A stretch of 64,000 bases of DNA, taken from assembly GCF_012726195.1 (NCBI RefSeq), contig NZ_JAASAF010000002.1, forward strand, positions 248,001-312,000, written 5' to 3'. The DNA comes from Rhodococcus sp. HNM0563. Lineage in GTDB: Bacteria; Actinomycetota; Actinomycetes; Mycobacteriales; Mycobacteriaceae. The position numbers were made by a program, and so were the translations under genes. The notes under the pieces were generated by a model. It was given only the letters and a program-made list of their open reading frames with translations. It was not told the DNA's origin and did no database searches. Below, one piece after another: positions 1 through 7,117 of the stretch (positions are counted from its first letter, which is position 1; each line of letters begins with the position of its first letter).

Positions 1-1155
1 ATCGCAATGAACCGTCTCACCCGCGCCCTCGCCACTCGGGGCGCTCAGCCCGGGCGCATGCAACCCGACAGTATCGAGGCAGTCACCGCGCTGTTGTGTC
101 TGCACGCGGGCGAACTGTCCCATGCCCGGGCGGTCCTCGCCCACAACTCCACCGTGCGTCACCGGCTTCTCACAGCGTGGACGTCACTACTGGGAGGAGA
201 CCTGGCTGCCGCGGCGGCCGAAGTGGCAGCAGTGTCACCAGAGGTCGTACGCGCACGCGACCGACTGTTTCTGTACGGACTGCGCGTCGGACTCGCGCGC
301 CGGACGGGCGACCTCGGCTCGTTGCTCACCGAATGGGCTGCTGCTCAGGAGGTCGTCGCCGGATACTCCGTCGACCTGTTCGGCCTGCTCCCACTCGGCG
401 AGTTGTGGCTCGCCGGTGTGCGCGCCGGAGAGTCCGACCGGATCGCGCACCTGGTGACGCAGGCACACGATCTGCTCGCCGCACTCGGCGAGCCCCCACT
501 GTGGGGCGCTGCTCTGCACTGGTACGGGGTCCAGGCCGCGATCACGGCCAACCACCCCGCCGATCTCGTCCCCCATGCACGCGCTCTTGCCGCCGCCGCC
601 GAGTCCTCTTCCTATGCAGCAGCGCTCGCCCGCGCCGGACACGCATGGCTCACCGTGCTCCAGGGGGACGTCGACGCCACACGGATACGAGACGCCGCGC
701 ACGCGCTGGCCACGATCGGGCTGCCGTGGGACGGCGCACGGCTCGCGAGCGAAGGCGCGCTCCGGGCATCCGACACCTCGACAGCGACGGCGCTCCTGCA
801 ACTCGCGCGCACCGTCCGGCAAACCGCCGGTGCGACGCCGTCACCACCCGATTCTGCTCCCGACGAGGTCTCGGAAAAGGCCACATCGAGCGACCGGGCG
901 GCCTGCGGACCGTTGTCGGACCGCGAGGCAGAGGTTGCCGACCTCGTAGTTTCGGGCCTCACCTACCGCGAAGTAGGGAATCGCCTGTACATTTCCGCGA
1001 AGACCGTGGAACATCATGTCGCCCGGATCCGTCGTCGCCTCGGCGCCGGAAGCCGCTCCGAGCTACTGTCCATGCTCCGCGCAATGGGCTACGGCGTCGA
1101 CGTTCGACGACGTGACACGACCTACCAGAATGGGGGAACTTCGGCATGTCCGTAG
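1..1155 (+). CDS. LuxR/MalT-type transcriptional regulator, C-terminal part
   Basis: The reading frame is open at the left edge of the window, so the true start lies upstream and only about 384 residues are visible. The first ~290 residues are Ala/Leu-rich and helical, like the TPR-type sensor region of large MalT/LAL regulators. A LuxR-type helix-turn-helix occupies visible residues ~301-360, with the typical LSDREAEVADLV start and KTVEHHVARIRRRLG recognition helix. It probably binds DNA and activates nearby promoters. In M. tuberculosis the large LuxR regulator Rv0339c (IniR) lies just upstream of the etfD orthologue; the same relative order here makes orthology plausible but not shown. Its stop overlaps the start of the next gene by 10 bp, so the two are probably translationally coupled. 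Confidence 0.85.
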   Translation: MAMNRLTRALATRGAQPGRMQPDSIEAVTALLCLHAGELSHARAVLAHNSTVRHRLLTAWTSLLGGDLAAAAAEVAAVSPEVVRARDRLFLYGLRVGLARRTGDLGSLLTEWAAAQEVVAGYSVDLFGLLPLGELWLAGVRAGESDRIAHLVTQAHDLLAALGEPPLWGAALHWYGVQAAITANHPADLVPHARALAAAAESSSYAAALARAGHAWLTVLQGDVDATRIRDAAHALATIGLPWDGARLASEGALRASDTSTATALLQLARTVRQTAGATPSPPDSAPDEVSEKATSSDRAACGPLSDREAEVADLVVSGLTYREVGNRLYISAKTVEHHVARIRRRLGAGSRSELLSMLRAMGYGVDVRRRDTTYQNGGTSACP

Positions 1156-2768
1156 GCGTAGGCCTGAGGGTCGGCACCACCGTGTCGTCGGTTGCCGTCA
1201 CTTCCCCCTCCCCCGGACGGCCGGACCCGGACCCCATCGAGCGGCGCACCGCGGTGCATCTGCACTCCGACGGCACCGCCACGCTGGGCGAACACCATGT
1301 CGTCGATGGCAACACCAGCTCTTTCACCGACTTCGTCGATCGGCTGGGCCGCTCCAACGGGGTCCGTGCCAACGACGGCGCCCTGTCCCGTGCCGAAGAC
1401 CTCGTCGCAACAGCAATGGAATGCCTCATCGCCGACGCCGGGACGATGATCGGCGATGCGAACTACACCGTCGTGGCCTCCCACCCCACCGACTGGCCGC
1501 CTTCGACCGTCGCGCTGCTCCGCAACGCCCTCGACTACGTGGGCCTGCGTCACGTGTCGCTGATCTCCGACGCCGAGGCCGCCGCCGCGTGGTTCGAGTC
1601 GCAGGTGGCACACCAGACGGGAAGGCTCGTTGCGAGCTACCACATAGACCCGCACGGTTCGACCGTCACGCTCGTCCGTTCCGGTGTCGTCGCGGGTAAG
1701 GCATTCCGCTTCGCCGAAGGCGATGCCCCGTCGGTCTCCGCACAGTTGTCGACGGCACTCGGAGCGTTCGGCTGGCTCGTGACCAATCTCGATGCGATCG
1801 TCGTGACCCTCGACGAAACGGTCGATACGAGCGCCGCGCAGATCGTCGCTCAGTCGATCAAGGCCGGTCTCGGCGTGCGCTGTGCGCTCGCACCCGACCC
1901 TCACCAGACCATGGTTCGCGGTGCGGCACTCGCGGCCGCCGCAGGGTCGGTGGATCTCCTCGGATCCACCCAAGTGCTTCCTGCCACTCGCCCGACCGGC
2001 CCGAAGCGCACCGACCTGGATCCCGAGACCACCGCGGTGATCGCCAAGATCACGCCCACAACTCCCCCCGTTGCCACACCCGCAGACGCAGGCAAAAGCG
2101 CCGGCGTCGCGAACGCGGCGTCGACCGCCAAGGTGACTCCCGGCAAGTCCACCGATGCGGCAGGTCCGGACGCCGACATCGATGATCCCGAGAAGAAATC
2201 GAAGTTCGGGGTCTGGGCCGCGGCCGCAGCAGTCGCCTTGATAGTCGGCATCGGCGTCCTCGTCTTCACGCTGCGCGACACGTCCACCGCAAACGCGAAC
2301 CCTCCGACCTCGACCGTGCCGAGCGCAATCGTCCCGACGGGTACACCGCTCCTGCCGCGATCGACGCCGACGACCCCCACGCCCTCGGCGACCACCGAAA
2401 CCTCGACGACCGCGGAGATCGAAGAGGCGGAGTACACGGCGCCCGGGTATGTGGCCACGAACGTCCCGCAGACGGTGGCAGAGACCTCGCCCACCGAGTC
2501 GTCGACGACCACGGAGAAGAACACCTCGACCACCACTGCGCCGACCAGCAGCAGTACGAGATGGTCGCGGCGAAACCCGCCGGACGAGCCGAGCAGCGGG
2601 TCGGGGGGAGGCTCCGGTGGTAGCACCAGTGCGCCGTTGCAACCCTCCCCGGAGCCGACGACGTCCACCGAGCCTTCCCCGGACCCGACCGAGACGGTCG
2701 ACCCGACCGAGACGACGGCAGCGCCCTCCGAAGAGGCCACGACTACCACAGCGTCCCCTCAGATATAG
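1146..2768 (+). CDS. Hsp70/actin-like ATPase-fold protein with TM anchor and Thr/Pro-rich tail
   Basis: A 540-residue protein. The N-terminal ~280 residues look like a degenerate Hsp70/DnaK nucleotide-binding fold: an MSVGVGLRVGTT opening resembling the phosphate-1 loop, and a VSLISDAEAAAAWF segment resembling the Hsp70 EPxAAA region. There is no Hsp70 substrate-binding domain. One transmembrane helix lies at ~354-376, followed by ~165 residues rich in Thr, Ser, Pro and Glu that look disordered and extracytoplasmic. ATP binding is not certain because the glycine loops are eroded. The ATG has a good ribosome binding site (GGGGGAA, 1132-1138) and lies inside the end of the LuxR gene. A paralogue with the same architecture is at 42187-43596. 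The role is unknown; a link to envelope or secretion is a guess from topology. Confidence 0.75.
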   Translation: MSVGVGLRVGTTVSSVAVTSPSPGRPDPDPIERRTAVHLHSDGTATLGEHHVVDGNTSSFTDFVDRLGRSNGVRANDGALSRAEDLVATAMECLIADAGTMIGDANYTVVASHPTDWPPSTVALLRNALDYVGLRHVSLISDAEAAAAWFESQVAHQTGRLVASYHIDPHGSTVTLVRSGVVAGKAFRFAEGDAPSVSAQLSTALGAFGWLVTNLDAIVVTLDETVDTSAAQIVAQSIKAGLGVRCALAPDPHQTMVRGAALAAAAGSVDLLGSTQVLPATRPTGPKRTDLDPETTAVIAKITPTTPPVATPADAGKSAGVANAASTAKVTPGKSTDAAGPDADIDDPEKKSKFGVWAAAAAVALIVGIGVLVFTLRDTSTANANPPTSTVPSAIVPTGTPLLPRSTPTTPTPSATTETSTTAEIEEAEYTAPGYVATNVPQTVAETSPTESSTTTEKNTSTTTAPTSSSTRWSRRNPPDEPSSGSGGGSGGSTSAPLQPSPEPTTSTEPSPDPTETVDPTETTAAPSEEATTTTASPQI

Positions 2769-2900
2769 CCGAATCGGACCTTCGACCCTTTCAAGATCAA
2801 TACCCGGTGCCGTACGCTGTCCCGGGGCCGTTCGGACCCAACGGCGAAGTTCACAAAACAGCAGTTCACGTACAAGATCGACCAACTACGAAGGGCCTCC

Positions 2901-4226
2901 ATGCGTCACTCGTCGGCGTCGCGCGCCGCAGTCCGTACCACCATCCGTCGTGCCGCAACGGTTGCGGCGTCAGCGGTGCTGCTGATCGGACCGCTGACCG
3001 CAACCGCGAACGCCGCTCCCGCGGACCAGACGCCCGAACTTCCGGCGGAACTCGTCGAGGCCCTGCAGCGCGACCTCGGGCTCACACCTGAGCAGTACCT
3101 CGAGCGCGCAGCCCGCGCCCAGGAGCTGAACACCTACGCGCGCGACTTCCGCGCCGAACGGCCCTCCGACTTCGCAGGCGCATGGATGAATGCAGACGGC
3201 AACCCCGTCGTCGCCGTGACCAACCGCGACGCAGCGCGCCAGGCCGAGCAGGACGGCTACCACGCCACGGTCGCACCCATCTCGGCCGACGGCCTCGAGC
3301 GAGCCCTCGAAGAACTCAACCGGTGGGTCGCTGCACTGCCGCGTGAGGTCTCGTCTCAGGTCAACAACACGTCGATCGATGTCCTGAACAACCAGATCGT
3401 CGTCGACATCGTCAACTCCCCGCTCGGCCGAGCCCTCAACCTGCCCTCGCTCATCGCGAACATCCAGGTGCAGCTGTCGCCCGGAATGCCGCCCAACGAT
3501 CCGGCTCCGCTCGGCGGCGACACCTACGTCACCGCCGATGGCGACGTGCGCGACACACCGCTCGAGCGCATCGGCATCTGCTCGTTCGGGTTCAACGGTG
3601 TCGACGCGAACGGCGATGCCGTCAACATCACTGCAGGTCACTGCGACGCGGTGGCCCGCGAAGACGGCGGGTCCACGGTGTACTTGCCCAATCGCGGCAA
3701 CATCGACGAAAGCGTTCGGATCGGTTCGTTCACGGATTCGACTGCAGGCACCGACAGCAACCTCGACTACGGGATCATCTCGCTCAACGAGGCGGGTGTC
3801 GATGCAGGTCTCGACCGCCCGACGGTGCGTGGTGGAAATGGTTCGACGCTGACGGTCACCGGAACCGCGCGTCCCGTGGTGGGCGCTCCCGTGTGCAAGT
3901 CCGGGCAGTCGTCGTCGTTCACGTGCGGCGTGGTTGCCGCCGATCACGTCGAGACCCAGCTCATGTACGCCAACGGCACCGCCAGCACTATCCGCGGCTT
4001 CGCGACCACCGCATGCACCCTGTCGGGCGACAGCGGCGGCGCGATCGTCACAGGCACCCTGGCGCTCGGCGTGATCTCGGGATCGAACAGTGCGGGCGCC
4101 CCCGACTGCGTGGAGGCCAACCTCGTGCTCGCCACCACGGGTGGGACATCGAGCCTCGGGATTGCGGTCGGCAACATCACGGACGCCACCGGAACCCGAG
4201 TGCGCACAGCATCCGCACCCGAATAA
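2901..4226 (+). CDS. Secreted S1-family serine protease with pro-region (alpha-lytic/streptogrisin type)
   Basis: A 441-residue preproprotease. A long signal peptide (Arg-rich start, hydrophobic core, likely cut after ANA near residue 39) is followed by a pro-region to about residue 195 and a chymotrypsin-fold catalytic domain. The triad is visible: His247 in ITAGHC, Asp289 in NLDYG and Ser378 in GDSGG. Paired cysteines fit the disulphides of bacterial S1 proteases. The enzyme should be exported, mature by loss of the pro-region, and cleave peptides outside the cell. The start is supported by GAAGGG just before the ATG. The gene at 4363 has the same organisation, so the pair is probably a tandem duplication, though the sequences have diverged widely. 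Confidence 0.9.
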   Translation: MRHSSASRAAVRTTIRRAATVAASAVLLIGPLTATANAAPADQTPELPAELVEALQRDLGLTPEQYLERAARAQELNTYARDFRAERPSDFAGAWMNADGNPVVAVTNRDAARQAEQDGYHATVAPISADGLERALEELNRWVAALPREVSSQVNNTSIDVLNNQIVVDIVNSPLGRALNLPSLIANIQVQLSPGMPPNDPAPLGGDTYVTADGDVRDTPLERIGICSFGFNGVDANGDAVNITAGHCDAVAREDGGSTVYLPNRGNIDESVRIGSFTDSTAGTDSNLDYGIISLNEAGVDAGLDRPTVRGGNGSTLTVTGTARPVVGAPVCKSGQSSSFTCGVVAADHVETQLMYANGTASTIRGFATTACTLSGDSGGAIVTGTLALGVISGSNSAGAPDCVEANLVLATTGGTSSLGIAVGNITDATGTRVRTASAPE

Positions 4227-4362
4227 TCACACAAGTCACATGCGACACACTGGCAACCGGCGATCCGCGCCGGTTGCCGCCATCAGCCCATAGAATCGTG
4301 TCGCCGATCCGCTCCGATCGGCCTCTCCACGTCACGCGTGGAGGTCACTGAGAAAGGTATCC

Positions 4363-5658
4363 ATGCGACGCTCCTTCGCACGTCGGGCAGCCGTCCTCGG
4401 CTCGGCTGCTGCACTGCTCATCGGACCTGCGGCGCTGGTAGCCCAGGCCGACCCGGCTCCCGCCCAGACCGCGGATCTGCCCGCCGAACTCGTCGAAGCG
4501 TTGGATCGAGATCTTCAGATCAGCCCTGAGCGATTCCTGCAGGACGCCGCGCGCAGCCAGGACCTCGCACGGTTCGCAGAGACGGCACGGGAGCAGTTCG
4601 CGGCCGTGTTCGCCGGTGTGTGGCTCGACGACCACGGCACGCCCACCGTCGGGCTCGCAGACGGCGAACAGTTCGACGAGGCGCGCACCTCTGCCGAGGA
4701 CGCCGGGTTCGCCGTGCAGCGCACCGAAGACAGCGAAAACGCCCTCAACGACGAACTGAAGGCCCTCAACGACTGGCTCGAAACGCAGCCGCCGGCCATC
4801 GCCGATGTGGTTCGCGGTGTTGCCATCGACGTCATCAACAACGACGTCATCGTGCGCGCCGAGAACGTCGCCGGACTGGAACTGCCGGAGTTCCTGTCGG
4901 GAGTGCGGGTGCTGTTCGCTCCGGCCGAACTCACCCCGCAGCCTGCCGCAGACCTGCATCCCGTGGCAGGCACGGCCGCACCCGACGCGCTGCTCGGCGG
5001 TGACGCATACGCGTCGCTCGGACAGGGAACGGGTCTGCGGTGCTCGCTCGGCTTCAACGCTGAGGACCGTCGCGGTCCCGTCAACATCACCGCCGGACAC
5101 TGCGACCCGAACCGTGCCCAGGCAGGCACCCAGTGGGCGTCCGATGTGTACCAGCTGAACGGTGAGGCGCTCGGTCAGCACCTCGGCAAGTTCGAGAAGA
5201 CAAGCCTGGACCACAGCGACTACGCGATCATCCGCCCGACCGGCGAGGCCGAAGGCCGGTTCGAGAACAACGGCGTCCGCGTGCCCGGTGCGGCTCCCCT
5301 GCCGATCACCGGCACCGCCGACCCGATCGTCGGCACACCCGTCTGCAAGTCCGGTCTGCGTACCGGCTACAGCTGCGGTCTCGTGACCGCCACCAGCCAG
5401 AACGTCGAGATCGGTCATCGCGTCCTGCAGAACGGCTTCTCGACCAACCTGTGCGCACTCCAGGGCGACAGTGGCGGCACACTCGTCACCGGCACCCTTG
5501 CCATGGGCATCTCGAGCGCCTCGAACGTCGGCCAGTACGGCATGTGCGAGATCGCAACCATCGTCAGTGGCCTGCTCGGTGAAACCCCCGAACTGTTCGC
5601 GACGCCGATCAACTCGATCCTCGCGGAGAACCCGGGCCTGACGATCCGCACCAGCTAG
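4363..5658 (+). CDS. Secreted S1-family serine protease, second tandem copy
   Basis: A 431-residue preproprotease. The signal peptide is likely cut after VAQA (~residue 29). The pro-region shares its layout with the upstream paralogue, including the LPAELVEALDRDL segment. The catalytic residues are His246 (ITAGHC), Asp286 (HSDYA) and Ser370 (GDSGG). Expected to act as an extracellular endopeptidase; substrate unknown. GAAAGG upstream of the ATG acts as the ribosome binding site. It lies 136 bp after the first protease gene and is followed by a strong hairpin (5676-5709), so the two could be co-transcribed or have separate promoters. Confidence 0.9.
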   Translation: MRRSFARRAAVLGSAAALLIGPAALVAQADPAPAQTADLPAELVEALDRDLQISPERFLQDAARSQDLARFAETAREQFAAVFAGVWLDDHGTPTVGLADGEQFDEARTSAEDAGFAVQRTEDSENALNDELKALNDWLETQPPAIADVVRGVAIDVINNDVIVRAENVAGLELPEFLSGVRVLFAPAELTPQPAADLHPVAGTAAPDALLGGDAYASLGQGTGLRCSLGFNAEDRRGPVNITAGHCDPNRAQAGTQWASDVYQLNGEALGQHLGKFEKTSLDHSDYAIIRPTGEAEGRFENNGVRVPGAAPLPITGTADPIVGTPVCKSGLRTGYSCGLVTATSQNVEIGHRVLQNGFSTNLCALQGDSGGTLVTGTLAMGISSASNVGQYGMCEIATIVSGLLGETPELFATPINSILAENPGLTIRTS

Positions 5659-5675
5659 TCCTCGCGTCCAGCACA

Positions 5676-5709
5676 CGGTGCCCGTCTTCCACACGGAAGG
5701 CGGGCACCG
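5676..5709 (+). terminator. Rho-independent-like terminator after the second protease gene
   Basis: A 15-bp stem with one mismatch (arms 5676-5690 and 5695-5709) and an ACAC loop, followed by a short T-rich stretch (ATGTTTT). It starts 17 bp after the protease stop codon. Confidence 0.8.
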
Positions 5710-5820
5710 ATGTTTTCTGACGCCGCTTCTCCGCCTGCACATCCACTCGGTCGGGTTGGGATGCGGGTAGCGGAGTGTCGACGCGGCACCAAGATCGAAC
5801 CGGGATACGCTCCTGAAATC

Positions 5821-5843
5821 TCGTTCGGCCGCAAAACGAACGA
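5821..5843. promoter_or_regulatory. Inverted repeat, possible operator upstream of the small peptide gene
   Basis: TCGTTCG and CGAACGA form a perfect 7-bp inverted repeat around a 9-base loop, about 50 bp before the start of the 24-codon reading frame. It could be an operator or a leader hairpin; no regulator is identified. Confidence 0.35.
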
Positions 5844-5893
5844 TGGGGGGGGATGTCCCCGCATCGGCGGCGAATTACAGGGAGGACGTGTAG

Positions 5894-5968
5894 ATGTTCG
5901 GATCGGTTACGGGGAGCGCCGATGTGTTGGCGAGTGCCATCAACCTCTTGATTCAGCTGCTGTGGTGA
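5894..5968 (+). CDS. Possible 24-residue hydrophobic peptide
   Basis: A short frame encoding 24 residues, starting MFGSVTGSADVLASA and ending INLLIQLLW. It has a strong ribosome binding site (GGGAGGAC, from 5880) 8 bases before the ATG, an in-frame stop directly before the ATG, and a strong hairpin 17 bp after its stop. The C-terminal two thirds is hydrophobic and could form one amphipathic or membrane helix. Small signal-less peptides act as cell-wall channels in corynebacteria (PorA/PorH), but no sequence match is claimed. It could also be a chance frame. A larger overlapping frame on the same strand has no ribosome binding site and an odd composition. Confidence 0.4.
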   Translation: MFGSVTGSADVLASAINLLIQLLW

Positions 5969-5985
5969 GCTGACGTCGAACCGCA

Positions 5986-6020
5986 AACGGCCCCGCCATC
6001 CGATAGATGACGGGGCCGTT
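5986..6020. terminator. Bidirectional terminator-like hairpin between convergent genes
   Basis: AACGGCCCCG and CGGGGCCGTT pair perfectly and the stem extends by four more pairs after one mismatch (arms 5986-6000 and 6006-6020). It sits between the small peptide frame and the convergent secreted-protein gene, so it can serve both directions. No clear T-run follows. Confidence 0.7.
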
Positions 6021-6032
6021 CGTCGACGTAAG

Positions 6033-6707
6033 TCAGTTTGCGTACTGCGTGGTTCCCGGAGGCGCCATAAGCGTCTGAACCAGGCCGATCCCCGCAACGA
6101 TCAGCGTCGGACCGCCTGCAGCGATGGTGCCAAGCACCCCGCCGACGCCAGCACCCGGAACGCACCCGACTGCCAGGAGCGGGATGGTTGCGACCGAACC
6201 CACAATGCAACCGATGATCGTGCCGGTCAGGCCGCCAACAGCAGTCGCAATACCGAGCTGCGACGCGAAGTTCTGCTGAGCCTTGAGGTTCTCATCCGGC
6301 GAAGCAACGTCGGTCACCTTGAGAGCGACCGGCGTGATGCCCTGAGCAACCTTGTCCTCGGGGGCAACCGGGGTCGCCTGCGACAGATCGGTGACCGGGG
6401 TCAGAGTGAGGGTTTTGCCGTCCTCGCTGATCTCACGCTCGAAGGGCAGCTGGATGTCGCCGAGCTGAACCGCGAGGGGCAGGCTGACGACGGTGTTGCC
6501 AGCGTTGTCCTGCAGTTCGACGCTCTGGCCGTCGCCCGAGACCTGGAATGCGCCCGCGTCGATGACGGTGACGACAGACTGGCCATCGACATGCGACTCG
6601 TAGTTGATCTCATCCTGGGCCGCCGGGGCCGCGTAGGAGGTTCCGGCCGTGATTCCCATAGCGGCGATTGTCATCGTCGCTACGGCGGCAAGCTTCCTGA
6701 GCTTCAT
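6033..6707 (-). CDS. Secreted protein with C-terminal glycine-rich hydrophobic segment
   Basis: 224 residues starting MKLRKLAAVATMTIAAM. A signal peptide is likely cut after SYA (~28). Residues ~30-130 form a beta-rich region that repeatedly mentions a bound-chain style pattern (VDGQSVVTVIDAGAFQV, NTVVSLPLAVQLGD). The last ~75 residues are Gly/Ala/Ile-rich with two cysteines (IIGCIVGS, AVGCVPGAG) and look like a hydrophobic hairpin. Such proteins recur as multigene families in Nocardia and Rhodococcus (I recall the label DUF8020) with no known function. A frame extension upstream is ignored because the signal peptide begins at this ATG. It diverges from etfD across a 410-bp gap. Confidence 0.75.
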   Translation of the reverse strand: MKLRKLAAVATMTIAAMGITAGTSYAAPAAQDEINYESHVDGQSVVTVIDAGAFQVSGDGQSVELQDNAGNTVVSLPLAVQLGDIQLPFEREISEDGKTLTLTPVTDLSQATPVAPEDKVAQGITPVALKVTDVASPDENLKAQQNFASQLGIATAVGGLTGTIIGCIVGSVATIPLLAVGCVPGAGVGGVLGTIAAGGPTLIVAGIGLVQTLMAPPGTTQYAN

Positions 6708-7117
6708 GTGTTTCCGTTCTGTGACATGGCGCACGCCCCGAGGACGCCCCCAATTTTCCCTGTAAGCGTGAGACTTTCGAACCCCCGACGTTCGCTCTTT
6801 TTGTCCGAAAGTCACGTCCGGATCGAAATCATAACCGACGCCCGAACAATTTGTTATCCCAGTAACGCCTGATAGATGCCGAATCGTGCCCTGAAGCGTT
6901 CCCGCGCCTTATATCGAGCGTGCCGCGGTAAGGGCAGCCTGGCTCGTTTTGACGAATTACCCGTCTATACGGTGACTGCCGCACAGGCTCTCAGCACCGC
7001 AACGCCTAGTTACTCACAAGTAGACTCGCTCTAGTTACCAGCGGGTAACTTAGCGTGCGTTACGATGCGGAGGCTTATACCAGGCGGGCTGTCCGCCCCC
7101 GACACGAAAGGCCACGT
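6708..7117. promoter_or_regulatory. Divergent promoter region between the secreted-protein gene and etfD
   Basis: A 410-bp region with no gene; it is visibly more AT-rich than its surroundings. It must hold the promoters for both divergent genes. A perfect 7-bp palindrome with a 4-base spacer lies at 7033-7050, and a related half-site (CTAGTTAC) occurs near 7006. No -35/-10 pair could be assigned with confidence. Confidence 0.6.
7033..7050. promoter_or_regulatory. Palindromic operator candidate upstream of etfD
   Basis: AGTTACC-AGCG-GGTAACT is a perfect inverted repeat 68 bp before the etfD start. Its size and form fit a TetR-family operator. A very similar palindrome (AGTTAC-GTGAA-GTAACT) lies at 43739-43755. 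Because EtfD serves fatty-acid oxidation, control by a lipid-responsive regulator is a reasonable guess. Confidence 0.5.

Noticed and set aside
1122-2885. Minus-strand open frame of over 580 codons opposite the first Hsp70-like gene
   Set aside because: Arg/Gly-rich shadow sequence with no recognisable domain; the plus-strand gene explains the region.
5710-5973. 87-codon plus-strand frame covering the small peptide region
   Set aside because: No ribosome binding site, begins inside the tail of a terminator, and composition looks random; the 24-codon frame has far better signals.
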